DNA from: Oscheius tipulae
Taxonomy: Eukaryota; Nematoda; Chromadorea; Rhabditida; Rhabditidae
Direction: 5' to 3'
DNA length: 64,000 nucleotides
Assembly: GCA_037178975.1 (NCBI GenBank)
Contig: JASJZH010000002.1
Coordinates: 682,001 to 746,000, forward strand
Part shown: positions 1 to 11,861 of the stretch, one piece after another
Numbering within the stretch: position 1 is the first letter of the stretch
Layout of the letters: each line of letters opens with the position of its first letter
Notes under the pieces: model-generated
Seen by the model: only the letters and a program-made list of their open reading frames with translations
Told to the model about the DNA's origin: nothing
The model's database searches: none
Made by a program: the position numbers and the translations under genes

Positions 1-1881
1 AGGGACGGCCATGCGTCGTTGTGGCGAGGGGGTCGTTTCCGGCGGTGGCGGAGCCACTCGAGGAGCCAGAGACAGAATGGGCCGAGCCGGCTTGGCGGCA
101 TCCTTCTTCTCGGTAAGAATGAGCATCTCCTGGGCTTGAAGAGGGGGCTGTTTCAGCTCCTGATAGCCTGAATTTGTGAGGGTTTGAGCAGAGAAAAAGT
201 CGTTTGGACCATTCTTCTTCGTTTTCCTCTTCTCCTCGTTTTTCGTCGTCTTCTTCTCGAGCTTCTTCAGCTCATGCTCCTTCTGGGCGTCTTTCTTCTT
301 CGGCGGATCCGATTTTATGTACTGAAATTTAGTTATTCGAAGGAATAATTCACACTGCCAAATTGACAGCCGTTGTTATCTGGCCGGCCACGTACAGGGA
401 TAGATATAGAAAGAAAGACAGGATAAGCTCGAGATATATTGGCAAGTCAAGCTGACATGGACAGATTGACAGATAGTATGATCCAGAAAACCTAAAGCTC
501 AGAAAACTTACAATTTTTTTCGTTCCATCCACATGAATCAAGTTGACGCACAGCATCAGTTCCTTGCAGTCGTCCGTGACACAGACCTGATTCTGGAAAT
601 TTCCTTCATTACCCGAAAGTATACACAAAGCGGACTTTCCACTGCGTCTTGTCCTTGAGCGACGGGTTTCGACTCTTATACCTTTCGTTCAGGCAATTCT
701 TGTGCGTGTTGAAGACGCAGACCTCGTAGCCGTAGTCTTGACCGCACGAGTACTGAAAACCATGCCTATTTTGGGTACGAAAAGTAGGATATTACCTCAA
801 AAAATTCATATTTCCTCTGCTGGATCTCCTTGCCGCAGATGCCGCACGTAAAAGTTACCTCAGCCTTTGGCTCATCCTCGACAGAAGCAGGCGTCTCTTC
901 ATCGGAATCGGGCTCCGGGACGGGAGGGGTGTCCGGGGGCGATTGGCTGAGAAAATAACGATTTCCCGAAGCAAAGGACGAAATTCTCACCTCTTCTCGG
1001 GTTTTGGAGCCTTGTCAGCGCTCTTCTCCTGCTTAGACTCCTTCTTTGATGGCTTCGACGGCTTCTTCTTTTTATCCTTCTTGACTGGAGTCTTCTTCTG
1101 GCTGGAAATGTAGAATTCAGTTGTTCTGACACTATTTTTCACAATTCTCTACAAAAATAGGACGAATTTCAAGCTAGAGGCAACAAAAATCGTTCGCAAG
1201 GTATGCGGAAAGGGCAAGGAATGCGAGCCAAAATGTCCAGATCGGGTTTTAAGCATCTTTTCCATGTTTTTGTCCGAGAATTGTAAACTTTCTAAGCTAT
1301 TCGCATCAAAAATAGACACAAATGGTCAAAGAAGCATACCCGACACCGCATTCGACCTTGAATCGCTCGATGCAGCTCTCGAGATCGGCCATGGATTTGA
1401 TTTCGATGCGTTCTGTGCTGTCCTCGGGCTCCAGGCCCGGCAGCGCTTCCGGCAGAGCCGGATCCTCGAGTTTCGGCTGCTCCGGATCCGGGGGATGACT
1501 GTTGGACGAGGCATCCTTCTCCTTCTTGTTCTCAGCTACCGGCGGAGGAGGCGGCGGCGAAGCAGGCTTGCCCGACTTCGTCGAAATACTCAACTTCCTC
1601 GGCTCGCTCTTTGTCGACGAGTCCTTCAGCAGCTCCTTATCGCAGTTTTTCTGCTTTGACGGGTAGAGAGGACGGCCCATGGAGGCGGCCACGCGGGTAA
1701 AGGAAATCTCGGCCATGCTCGACATTCGGAAGGCTTCACGAGGCTCAGGTGGCGGCAGACAGAGCGTCTCCTCGTCTTCAGCCGCCTCGGCAGGGGGCAG
1801 AGCCTCGTCGTCGGGGCCCTTCGTGGTCGGAGAACGGAGCAGGAAGCCGCTACGCAGCCCAGCAGCGCTCTTTTGAGCCAT
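1..1881 (-). CDS. Lysine-rich protein with Cys-rich patch, 3' end outside window
   Basis: Six exons on the minus strand, about 1881-1340, 1101-991, 946-796, 752-620, 595-508 and 330-1, all in phase. The start was chosen because a TTTTCAG acceptor (about 1908-1914, read on the minus strand) lies 26 nt upstream of ATG 1881, a likely spliced-leader site. The N-terminal 180 residues are Pro/Ser/Glu-rich and look disordered. A KKDKKKKPSKPSKK-type basic stretch follows, then a Cys patch (CGICGK, SCGQDYGYEVC, KNC, VCVTDDC, MLCVN) that could bind metal, then a second Lys/Glu-rich tail. The third intron from the 3' side is only about 34 nt. I do not recognise the family. A nuclear or nucleic-acid-associated role would be guesswork from charge. 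The exon structure is well supported; the function is unknown. Confidence 0.7.
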
Positions 1882-1979
1882 AGCTAACAGAATTGATTGC
1901 CTTTTCTCTGAAAATAGAGCCAAAGGACTGAAAGAATGACCAGTACAAACGTTTCACATGGCTTATAACATAGCATGGG

Positions 1980-2342
1980 CAGGCCTGGCCGCGTCATTTT
2001 TGCGGCGGGCTAGAAAATTTATTAGGATTCTTTTTCTTACTTTCTTTCTTTATAAAATTTGGGTAGGGCTGGAGCAACAAAAATAGGGCTAGAGCAACAA
2101 AAAAGATCTGAAAAGGTCTAAGAAAAAAATAGGAGAAAACATGAATTTCCAACGAAATTTACTAAAAATCCGTATATATTCGTGTTTTCTTCCAGGAACT
2201 TGGACCTTTTTTGATTTTGATTTTTGCTCTAAGTAGATCTAGCCCTACCCTAACTGTATAAAGAGAGAGAGAATAAGAAAAAGATGACAAATGAATCCTT
2301 TTAGCCCGCCACAAAAACGACGCTGGCCTACCTGGCCGGACA
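1980..2342. repeat. Foldback (MITE-like) element of about 360 bp
   Basis: Nearly the whole segment is an imperfect inverted repeat. The left side reads GGCCTGGCCGCGTCATTTTT then GCGGCGGGCTA, and the right side, reverse-complemented, reads GGCCAGCGTCGTTTTTGTGG then CGGGCTAAAAGGATTC. The centre also pairs (AAAAGGTCTAAG against AAAAGGTCCAAG; GAGAAAACATGAATT against GAAGAAAACACGAATA). No coding potential was seen. It lies 100 bp upstream of the divergent gene ending at 1881. Confidence 0.6.
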
Positions 2343-2475
2343 GGTTTGGGATGCCTGGAAATGAATCACTGGCGACTACCTACAGACAAAATATACGGCT
2401 GGAACGTAACCACCTATGTAAAACATCTAATGATGATTAAAAAAAAACAAAGAAGAAATAACAAAGGCTTGGCAT

Positions 2476-2746
2476 GGTTTGTTCAAAAAAGAATGATTAG
2501 TCCCCAAAATGCGACGTGGCGGGAATTCAAATTTAGCAATTTGGAGACTTCTTTTTATTAGCGTACAACGTTTGTTTTTCGTAGTTTGTGATTTGCTTTC
2601 GCTATAGGCTGCAAGTAGCCACGTTTTAGAAACAAAAGAAACGGAAGAGAACGAAAAACAAAACCGCCACATTGAAGACAAAAAAAGAGCGAGCATCTAG
2701 GAGTCACGAACATATCTTTTGATCATTCCTGTTTTTCGAACAAACC
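2476..2746. mobile_element. MITE, TIR family GGTTTGTT, copy 1
   Basis: The element is 271 bp and is bounded by inverted GGTTTGTT...AATGAT and ATCATT...AACAAACC. A second copy at 61160-61442 shares both ends plus internal blocks such as GGAATTCA-ATTTAGCAATTT, CACG-TTTAGA-ACAAAAG and ACGGAAGAGAACGAA. It has no transposase, so it is non-autonomous. Confidence 0.65.
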
Positions 2747-2898
2747 GAAAAAAAAAATCGGCTGCCAATAAGGGTCGCCCAAAAACAGCGCCAAAAATAG
2801 GCGGGGATTCGAATCACTAAAATTCTTTTTTAGCGTTTTTGCCTCTTCCATGACCAAAAATACTTTTTCTACGAAAAATTTTGACTTGTACTTTTCAA

Positions 2899-2945
2899 CA
2901 GAGCCTAAGTTGTAGCCCGTACCGAAATCTACAACTTTTCAGCAT
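2899..2945 (+). repeat. 13-nt-loop hairpin, copy 1
   Basis: A perfect inner stem AAGTTGTAG / CTACAACTT (2907-2915 and 2929-2937) encloses a 13-nt loop. It belongs to a family whose consensus is GTTYTGCAAAGTTGTAG, N13, then the inverse arm. Confidence 0.6.
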
Positions 2946-3060
2946 TGCAATGCTGGAAAACCACTTCTTCGTTTTTGACTAGGACCTGGTCGCCCGTGTC
3001 ACCCCCGTACCATTTCTCACTCGCCGGAACCTATAGGTCCAGAAAAATAGTTTGAAATTA

Positions 3061-3195
3061 GCTTTCGGGCTCACTGTATCGTGTTTGCGGTATCCTCAGA
3101 CCATGATCGTTGTTGAACGAGTCTAACGAAGTAGCTTCGAGAGTGGTCTTTTGGAAAATTACTGCTTTTTGGAGAAAGCGGCTCCAGCCTGACAG
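3061..3195 (+). repeat. Interspersed repeat, homologous to 26823-26960
   Basis: It shares CTTCGGGCTCA-TGTA, CAGACCATGAT-GTTGT, GAACGAGT-TAACGA and TACTGCT blocks in the same order with 26823-26960. In both places a 13-nt-loop hairpin lies just upstream, so both may be parts of one longer element. Confidence 0.5.
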
Positions 3196-3870
3196 TTTGT
3201 CAAGCTGAAGCCCTTTTTTCAGCAAGTGCTTTGACAACACTTTATCTAAGCTATCGAAGCATTGCATCGTCTCTAGCAGAATTGTGCGTAATAAATCTAA
3301 TAGTGGTGAGTAAACCAAAGTAAGAAGAAGCCTCTGGCATGATGAAAAGTGTAGGCTGTCGGATAGAGGAGAAGACCTAGGTCTACCGAGAAGCTCGCGT
3401 TCGTAAACAGACGTTTATTCTCTGTCCCTCTGTCGAGAAGCGATTATTCCAATGAGCACTTGCGTATACGTTGTATTATTTTCGTTTACCACTTCTCTAC
3501 AACTTATCGTCTCTTTCCCGCTATTTCCAGCCTTATTTTCATGTCGCTTTTGTTGCAGAATGTTCACCAAGAAGCTCCTCCTAACAGTCGCACTCAAAAA
3601 AGGTATAGAAAACCGTTAAAAACGCTTGTTTCGGCCCGACTAGACGTCCCAATCCTTCTCTCTCCTCCGCTTCCCTATTTCCCCTTGTTCACATGATTCG
3701 CACACGTCAGAAAATGTAACTGTGACATGTAAGAATACCGAAATTTCCACCAGAAAACCATGAAAAACTAAAATAAGAGCTACATCCTATGAGAACCGTT
3801 CTGGACCTCTCCGCTACCCCCTGATCTGTTGTTTATCCAAAAATTGATCTTTCCCGCATCACCTTCACTA

Positions 3871-4542
3871 TAGTGTGTTCACAAAAAACAACCAAACGAC
3901 CAGGAATCGCGGCCTTTTTTTGGCGCGGATTCAAACGGCTAAAAATTAGCTTCAGCCATTGTATTCAGTGAAAAGGTTAGAACTGAACATCCCCCTAGGC
4001 GATAGAGGGAAACTAAATGAAGGGCATACGAGTTTTTCGTTTCGCTCATTGAAATCCCTGAGACACTGGGTGCAGAATTGCACTTGCTGATTTCACTCAT
4101 GGGTCTATGCCAGTGCCCGACATTCTACACCCAGTGTACTTTCAGGGTGGTACGAGTACTACACTACATCCGCCACTTCTGAGACTCCTCCACTTGACTA
4201 CTACTCATCGACTGCCATTCATTTTTCTTATGTTAAAGAAGAATTCATTCTTCGCGAAGACCTCAACTTTGTTACTCCCCTCATCGATATTTGTATTGGT
4301 ATTGATACCCCCGAAGATATTGTTCATTTTGTGTCCGAGAAGAGTGATTTGGACGAAGATGAGCGAGAAGTCGTTTCCTACTTCATTCCAAGGAATGTTA
4401 CCTGTTGTTTAACAAAAAGAAAAACGGGAAAAGACAAAATTGTTTGATGGACGAAATGGTTGAAGCTAATTACTAGCCGTTTGAATCCGCGCCAAAAAGC
4501 CCGCGATTCCTGGTCGTTTGGTTGTTTTTTGTGAACACACTA
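3871..4542. mobile_element. 672-bp TIR element flanked by TA, Tc1/mariner-like
   Basis: The inverted termini of about 87 bp are almost identical. They start TAGTGTGTTCACAAAAAACA and continue through ACCAGGAATCGCGG and GGCGCGGATTCAAACGGCTA. A TA dinucleotide follows each end, the target duplication expected of the Tc1/mariner group. It is too short for a full transposase, so it is a non-autonomous derivative. It holds an open frame (4146-4447) described separately. Confidence 0.7.
4146..4447 (+). pseudogene. Open frame without ATG inside the TIR element
   Basis: About 100 sense codons run without a stop after an acceptor-like TACTTTCAG, beginning WYEYYTTSATSETPP and ending in a TGA. The composition (acidic stretch EKSDLDEDEREVV, aromatic start) looks more like real coding sequence than the other frames, yet there is no methionine. 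It may be an exon captured by the element or a remnant of its own gene. I do not recognise the protein. Confidence 0.35.
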
Positions 4543-4708
4543 TAAACTACGTCTCTCCGTCACATTTTCCTCACTTTCCTCGGCTATGAAGCCTTTTGGC
4601 GAAGCCCTATTATATGGCAATCATCTTCTGCCCCGCTCTGAAAAATCATCTGGTTCACGGCTCTCCCTCTTCAATTAGATCTTGCTGTAAATCTACTTTC
4701 TAGGCTAG

Positions 4709-4883
4709 ATGCTGTCTCCGGCCGTCGCCAGCACCCAGTGCATATCGTTCAGCAAGAAGCAGTCGTTTAAGGTCAGTTTTTGTTAACTAATTCTGGTTGC
4801 CCGCTCTCTCTGACATAATCTTGCAGGAAATGGAGACCATTAGTCGCAATAAGCTCTCTCTGCCGAGCTCCACGCTCTCCTGA
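4709..4883 (+). CDS. Small 39-residue protein, two exons
   Basis: Exon 1 is 4709-4771 and exon 2 is 4827-4883, split by a 55-nt intron (GTCAGT...TTGCAG) in phase 0. A TTTCTAG acceptor ends 5 nt before the ATG, fitting spliced-leader addition, and an AATAAA signal lies at 5320-5325. The product begins MLSPAVASTQC and is Ser/Lys-rich with no membrane segment. Either it is a real microprotein gene or it is the last two exons of something longer upstream (a second short frame beginning MKPFGEALL lies near 4585). No family was recognised. Confidence 0.45.
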
Positions 4884-4889
4884 TTGCCT

Positions 4890-7850
4890 GAGCCGTAACC
4901 AATTGTGTTAGTTTTCGGCCTGAGCCGAGATAACTCGCATCCATTCAGCCCAGACCTGCCTCACGCCCCGGATTTCATCCTGTTTTTCGGCCTGAAATCT
5001 CGTTTGAACACCAAAATTTCATGTTTTTCCGGGTCCATAATCTGATTTCTTCGTAGCTTCCTCACATTGAACCAGAAATCAAACTGGTCTATTTACTCCC
5101 GTCGTCTGTTTACCCTTATAAGGCGACTCACTTTCCTCGTTCTGGTTTTATAGCTGGCAATAGAAGCGTTTGTGTACTCTATAGTGCTAAAGTTCTGACA
5201 GTTTCTTTAAAAAAAATACAATTTTGCTTAAGGATTTGGCCCGTGACGTGGCCGTTTTCCTAATTATCGACTTCCAGTTGCATAATATTTCCCCATTTGC
5301 CGTCTGCGACGTCGCTCTGAATAAAGTTAGGGGTGTCGATTGTTTTAAAACTGAGGGCAATTGAAAGAATTTTTCAGATAGTTGACTGACGCTTTCACGT
5401 GGTAGACAGAATCATCTTTCATTTGATTGACATTTGATTGACTGAGCCTATTCCTCCGAACCCTTTTCGCTCACCTCTACAAAGAGTTCGCACTCACTGG
5501 TTCAATTGGATCAGTTCGATGAATTGTTGTAGAGTTATCCCTCCCTCTCTCCTACAATGAATACCCGTTTCTATTTGCTACCGCTATCTGTCTCACTTCC
5601 ACGACCGTTTTCGTGTTTGCTGAAGGGTTCCTTACGTTGATCGAACTGCGCTACTCTCTTTGTCGATCCCTGCTATGGTAAAAATCAGCTGAATACCGTC
5701 TATATCGCTCTCATGGGGAAACGAATCGTCATAAAAAAAAATTCTTGCAATGCTTCACTAACAACTTTTACGTATTTTAGTCAAAATTTCTCTGCAACCT
5801 GTTGTAGAATCCTGCGAGTAACTCGTTTTGGCTCCCCACACTGCAATTTTGCGATAAGTTACCGAGAAATCAACGGAAAACAAAAAATATGGTGATGGAC
5901 TAAAAACCGGACAACGATTTGGTAGCCAATTTGGGATACTGTAACGTCACTTTGCGTACCCAAAACTCCGGCTTCGCACCTCATGCACCTTTTTCATCGA
6001 GATTTTTCCAGGGTCTTGCCTACTTTCTCGTTACCTTATAGCAAAATACACTTGTTCTTTCGTTTTCAAACGTTAACAACCCCAAAAAGACACAATTAGA
6101 CGGTGAAAATCGACGAACTTTGGACTTTTGGGCGTTGCGTACGGACTTTCGTGCAAACGTAAAAGGCCTCGGACGGACAGAGACGACGGCTCCTTAGATT
6201 TTAAAGGAAAAGGAAATAAAGGTAATCGCTGTTGATTTGTCTAGGCTGTCGCTTACCTTATTTATGGTTTTTTCCAGCTCGATACAGTCAAAAATAAGCT
6301 CGATGGCTTGATACCGGCGTGAAAAGACCAGAAAAACTTTAGCCAGGTAGCTCAAACAGCTATCCTGGGCTATGCGAATTCGAGCGAAAACCCCTCCTAT
6401 CTTTGCTGCGTCTATTTCTCTCTGGACTCCATATATGTTGCTATGGCTACAAAAAATATCTTTTTCCTTCCAGAGAACACATTTTTTTAAACAAAACATC
6501 ACATTCCCAGTGATAAATCACCGCGAACTTTACTGGCTTGACACCCCGGGAGATCGGTTGAAAAATTGTCCTTTTCTGGTATCGCGCGATGAGACAAGAC
6601 CGGTTATTTCACTCTCTCTCTCTCTCTACTATACTTCGTAGCAACGCGTCCAACAATTACCCTTGTCCCCCCCCCCCCTCTAAATAGATCCAACCAGTTC
6701 TCATGATTAATTCCTCTCTCTATTTCTCTTCTGGAGCTGGGATTTTCCCCACTGCTCATCGTTTTAGCCAGCCGCTCGATGGCCAAATGGCGCCAAAAAA
6801 GACCGGGGAGCGGCTCTTGTTCGAAAGCAAATCGCGGCCTTTTCCAATCAGTCCGAAAATGAGGGCTCGTTTCTCCTAGAAGCTGTTTAAAGCTCTGAAC
6901 ACGCTTTTGCGACCAGAACTTCCCTGAAATTCAAGTGTTTTGGAAAGGACGGCTTTCGATTTCGTTACTTTGTTCTTTCCAAAATTTTTGGAGGAGATTG
7001 AGCTGAAAACTGAGTAGTGAAGTGACTAGGAATGGTTGAAATTATGTCAACAATCAACCAGAACACGGTAACTTTCCCTCTCCACTTGTTTTCACAGCTA
7101 TTGGCCTCATTTTTTTTCTATTTTCGTTGAAAAAAATGCACGGTAAAGGCTCTTATATTAATTTTTTTTTTTACCGTTCAACAATGATTTTGTGATACCT
7201 GGCCTGGAAAACCTGACATTTTTCAGTTTTTAGACGGGTTAGAAAGCTCATGAAGTCTTGTTGGACCAATGTTTCTGTCTAATTTGATCAGTTTCTGGTC
7301 TTTTTCATAGTTTTTGCTAGAACTATTGGCTCCAAATCTATCCTGAATTTAAAAACACATTTTTAGTCGTCGGCCTGGTTAGAAGGCCCGAAAAGCCTTG
7401 TAGAAGATTTTTTTTTTTCGAATCTCGACCAAGATTCCTGTCTATATTGACCACTCTCTAGGCTCGAATCATTACAAAGCAGCAATTTTACACCTATCAG
7501 TCGCTCTAGCTTGAAGTAATTAATAAGTGACGCCTGGGAGACAACTGGCCTTGTCTCTCTTTTTTGGGGAGGGGGTGAAGGATGGCAGTTTCCGTTTCAA
7601 GCGCGACCACTCCCTGGCGGTCATTTTTCTGTATGAGAGACATAACATAGCATATTGATGACTTTCCCACGCCTTTTTCAGTCCTCTATTTAGTCTCTAT
7701 TTGCTTCTTCTTCGTTTGATCTCGCGTGCTTATTGATCTCACCATCGGGGAGAGAGAAAAAGGCAGAGAGCACAGCCTCCGTTATCTGACACCTGGCTCC
7801 TTTTCCCCCACGGCCCAATTCGATCATTTTTTTTCACCAATAAATGGCTT
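4890..7850. other. Intergenic, no gene recognised
   Basis: I see the likely 3' UTR and AATAAA (5320) of the small gene, A/T-rich DNA, a short CT run near 6612 and a poly-C run near 6670. Open frames of 60-100 codons at 6194-6641 overlap on both strands and show no splice or family support. Confidence 0.5.
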
Positions 7851-7864
7851 ATTTTCAGCCGCGC

Positions 7865-10800
7865 ATGACTGCGGACTACGAGACCTTCCCCCTCCACAGA
7901 TCGGCCTTCTTCAACGACACCAAGAGCATCTCCGAGCTCATCAAACAGGGTAACTTTTTGCAATTTCTAGCCGTTTTCTGATGAAAATAGTACCGAAAAC
8001 GAACTGGGACCAGGAGTCCTGTATGCCTGCCACCAAAAGTTCTTCGCGACGCCTTTTCTTACTCTAAAGGGTCATCCAGTACGTTTTTGTAGAGATTTGC
8101 GCAATCCCTGAGTATTGCGAAAATTTTTGTTGTAAATAAGGGTCCCCATGTTAATTTTTCACGATATGTGCGACCCTTCTTTCTGCCGATTTATGCCGTG
8201 ACAGATCAGTTGACCTATGACTGGGAAATTGAAAAAGACGACCAGACCGACATCATACAAAAAAGATGGCCGTGTAAACAGAAGTCAGCTGTTGTCGAAA
8301 CCTTTTTACCACGCAGTACTCTTCGTTTTGTAATGAGGCGTCTTCTGATTCTTTTAGATTCAATTTAAGGCTTGAAAATGAGTATTTTAGCGCGGGAAAC
8401 TCGATTAAACTAACGTTAATGTTTAGCCAAGAGCTTCCTTATGGAGAATCTTACCAACTATTTGACCTTTTCTCTCATCTCCTTTTCTGCCCTTATTCTC
8501 CTCAGAATAAAATTACTTCTAATCGGTTCTCCCTGGTTACAAAAAAGCTCGAAGGAGTCGACTATAAGTCATATTTTTTGCAGGTAGAAGCGTCTGCGAG
8601 CAGGATCAGCATGGAAATACGCCACTTCACATTGCCACAATGCTCGGGCACCGAGGTTTATTCATTTTTTTCGCTTTTTAACAACTGAAAACTACAGAAG
8701 CCATTGCCCTGCTGTTGTCTCACAACGCGCCGGTCAAAACGAAGAACTGCGACGGCTGGAATTCGCTGATGGAGGCCGTCAGCTACGGCGACCGACAAAT
8801 AAGTTAGTTTTCTGCCTTTTCCCGCCTATTTTGTTAAAAAAATTTCAGTAACAGAGATGCTGCGCAAGTTAAAGTCCCAATCACGTGACGGAATGTCATC
8901 GCGGAAGCCCCATCTGATCAAAATGCTACAGGAACTCGGCGACTTTTACCTCGAACTAAAGTGGGACTTTCATAGCTGGAGTAGGCTTGTTTTTTGGGCC
9001 AAAAAATAGGAAATTCTAGTTCCCCTCCTGTCAAGAATGCTCCCGTCGGACGTCTGTCAAATCTACAAGAAAGGCACTAAGTTGAGAATGGACACGACTC
9101 TGGCCGATTTCAGGTAAGCAATGCTATTTAAAATGATCTATTTTAACTAACTGTCAGAATGTACAAGCGAAATTGAGATGTCAAAAGTTTGGTAATAGTT
9201 CGGCAGGCGGCTCGGTTCATTCAAACGGGTTTTCGCGCGCATTTTTGAATTCGGCGGGATTTTGAAATCTTCTTCTCGTTTACGCTTCCTACTCCTTTTC
9301 ACTGCTTTTCTCAATTTTTTGCCTTATCCTTCATGTCTTTTCTTGCTCTCTTCAAGTAATATAAACTAGAACTGCCTTGTATAATGGTAATTGATCCCTA
9401 TCGGTTGACCAACAGACGGGAGCAGATTGTACCAACGGAGAACAAGGCAGTCTTAGTTTTTATTTCTTGAAGTGAACAAGAAAGACATAAAAGGTAAGGC
9501 AAAGAGTTGAGAAAAGCAATGAAAAGGCGTAGAAAACGTAAACGAGAAAAAGATTTCAAAAATGCGCACGAAAACCCGTTTGAATGAACCGAGCCGCCTG
9601 CCGAACTATTACCAAAAGTTTTCATGTCATTAAAGCGAGCCTAAGCCTAAGGCTTATAGGCAAAATTGACGAAATACCTGCTTTTACCTTGCAGGATCAA
9701 TTTCTCCATTTTTATGTCGAAATAGACGATTCTAAGGTACAATTTTACAGAGAATCGATAAAATATACTTAGAAGCCGAGAAAACAAGTCTAAAGCATAA
9801 AAAAATGCAAAAAGAAACGGGGTTTTTTTTGTTCCCACTGCCAAAATTCAAATTTGAAAAAGAAATGCAAAATGACAGTGAGAGACCGACCTAAAATATA
9901 ATCGACAAAATTGTCAGTTTCCGAGCAAAATTAACTCTCTCTTTTCAGCGAGAGATCCCTGGAACGAGGCGACATCTCCTTCCTGTTCAACGCGCTGGCC
10001 GAGAAGAAACAGGATCAACTCATCATCATGGATAACAAGGCCAAGGTCTTCCAGAGGATACGAAACGAAGAATCAGAGACAGAAATCGACGAGGAGGTCG
10101 ATGTGCTGATGTCGTCGGACATCGTCTCAGCTCAGATGTCGACTAAGACGATCAACTTTGTCCAGGCCTACTCGGGATGGGTCTTCAAGCGGGAACGAGA
10201 GGTTAGCATATTTTTTTTGTAAAAAAATATTGACTATCACCCTCTTTGGGGCTAAAAAATCGTGTTAGCCTGTCTACTTCTCAATTTGGGATATTTTCCA
10301 TGACTCTTTCTGCTCAAAATAGCTTGGTAGAAAAGTTTGTTCCCCGCGGGGATCGAACCCGTGTCGTCTGCTTCGAGAGGGCGCCTCTTACCAATACACA
10401 AACTGTTTTCCTTTCCGGTCATTTTCTCCACTTTTCACGGTAATTTCACTTTTCACGGTAATTTCCCTTTAGAAACCATTCAATTTTTAGGAGCAGATCG
10501 GCGAATACGGAGTGAATTTCTACATGGTTGAGGGACTGACCCTGGTCTCCCGAAAACGACGAGAACATCTCACAGCAGAGGACATCAAGAAAAACAAATC
10601 ATTCCTACAGTCGCTGACGAGCGGTTCCGCGGTCACTGACGATGATTATAAGGTAATTATGTCTATTCTTTTCGCATTTTTTCACTCCCTAACTGAGTTT
10701 TTTGAAAAAGTACGTCTTTGCTATCCTAAACAAGTTTTTTGAGAGCCTCCAACACCGAAAATCGCTTGCGGCACCGGGCCGGATGCCGACGACGTGGGAA

Positions 10801-11861
10801 GAATATAGTGGAGCGGCGCCCGGGGCACCCCCGCCCCTGGGACGGAACCAGATGCTCAAACATAACGAGAAGACCTTCAAGGCTCTCGTTGGGATGGTAA
10901 CCGCCTTTTCTTGATCGAAATACCCGAAATTTAGAGCGAAGATTTCCCATTGGGAGTGGATGTTCTCCTCGACATACTGGAAATAGTGGCCCCGTTCAAA
11001 CATCTCCAAAAGTTACGACGGTTCTGTGAGGCCAGACTCCCGCCGGGATTTCCTGTCCGAGTTGGTGGGTATACTACAGTTTTTTTTGTGATTTTCCTTA
11101 TTTTGATATTTATGGTGTCAAGGCTGACTATCACCCCCTTCTTGCGACAAAATATTTAGGAAATCTGTCAAAATTCTCACGTTAGGACCCTTTCCCATGC
11201 TTTTTTCATCTTAAAAAAGCTTTGTTTTCTCGAATATTTTCTATTGAAACTTCTTGGATTTCAGTTGTTTTTGGTAGTCCAGATTGAGATCTTTATGGCT
11301 GCATCGTTCGATTCTACCGATTGGACTTGGCTGTGCATGTGCTCAGAGTTCGTCACTTTCGACTTTTTGTTCATTTATAGCTCAGCGAGAAAAAGTCGCT
11401 GAGAGAACAGGGTTTGCAGGGCTTCCTTATATGTTCAGAGCTACAAAGCTACGCTGTCAGAATTTTGAGATACGCTCTGGGTCGCCCGCTGTGACCCTTT
11501 GGGGTGACGCTAAAAATTTTCGTTCCTAGCCCTACGAGACTTTTACTGCATCAAATAGAGCTAACTTAGTCTGATATTTTGAGAAAAAGTTGATTTGGTT
11601 AGAAAACAAAAGAGGTACAAGCGAGAGTATCAGAAAGTATGACGGCACCTGATAGTTTCTACAATAGGCGACAAGCAGGGACGCGTGGGACAACTCAAAA
11701 TAGATTTCTAATCCTTCCAATTTCCAGAAATCCCGCTCCTACCGACCATCTCAGCCAAAGTGACCTTCCAAAAGCTGTCCTTCCTCGACAACATATCAGA
11801 CAAGCTGTTCCGCGTGCCGGCCAGCTACCGCGAAGACCCCACGCGTTTCCCTGACCTCTAG
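7865..11861 (+). CDS. ANKRD13C: ANKRD13C-like ankyrin/GPCR-chaperone protein
   Basis: The protein has 442 residues in ten exons: 7865-7949, 8584-8655, 8698-8802, 8849-8980, 9020-9113, 9949-10201, 10491-10652, 10735-10896, 10935-11064 and 11728-11861. All phases agree. An ATTTTCAG acceptor ends 6 nt before the ATG (likely spliced-leader site). N-terminal ankyrin repeats ([39 protein letters not shown]) are followed by the long domain typical of ANKRD13 proteins ([76 protein letters not shown]). In mammals ANKRD13C sits on the ER and helps fold G-protein-coupled receptors. It lacks the extra N-terminal region of the human protein. One acceptor (before 10735) is AAG. Intron 5 contains a foldback MITE. 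Orthology is very likely; the function is taken from the family. Confidence 0.93.
9183..9625. mobile_element. Foldback MITE (TTTGGTAATA family) in ANKRD13C intron
   Basis: The whole 440 bp folds into two arms of about 215 nt. Each end carries TTTGGTAATAGTTCGGCAGG followed by CGGCTCGGTTCATTCAAACG. Only the left arm has an extra 17-nt insert. ATGTCA stands on both sides and may be the target duplication. The end motif is shared with the element at 19275-19697. Confidence 0.7.
10338..10402 (-). pseudogene. tRNA-like fragment with B box
   Basis: On the minus strand it reads TTGGTAAGAGGC (D-arm like) followed, 30 nt on, by GGGTTCGATCCCC (T-arm/B box). No 5' acceptor strand pairs with the 3' GGGGAAC, so it is a truncated tRNA or a tRNA-derived repeat inside the ANKRD13C intron. 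Confidence 0.35.
11009..11225 (+). repeat. Source of a 217-bp duplication (ANKRD13C exon 9/intron 9)
   Basis: The end of exon 9 (from [12 protein letters not shown]) and the first 160 nt of the following intron are repeated at 12814-13031 with about 90 percent identity. Confidence 0.8.

Noticed and set aside
1264-1876. Plus-strand open frames of 65-131 codons
   Set aside because: Antisense to exon 1 of the minus-strand lysine-rich gene, whose phase and splice sites are better.
6194-6641. Overlapping open frames on both strands
   Set aside because: About 90-100 codons each, no acceptors or donors in phase and no family resemblance; AT-rich chance frames.
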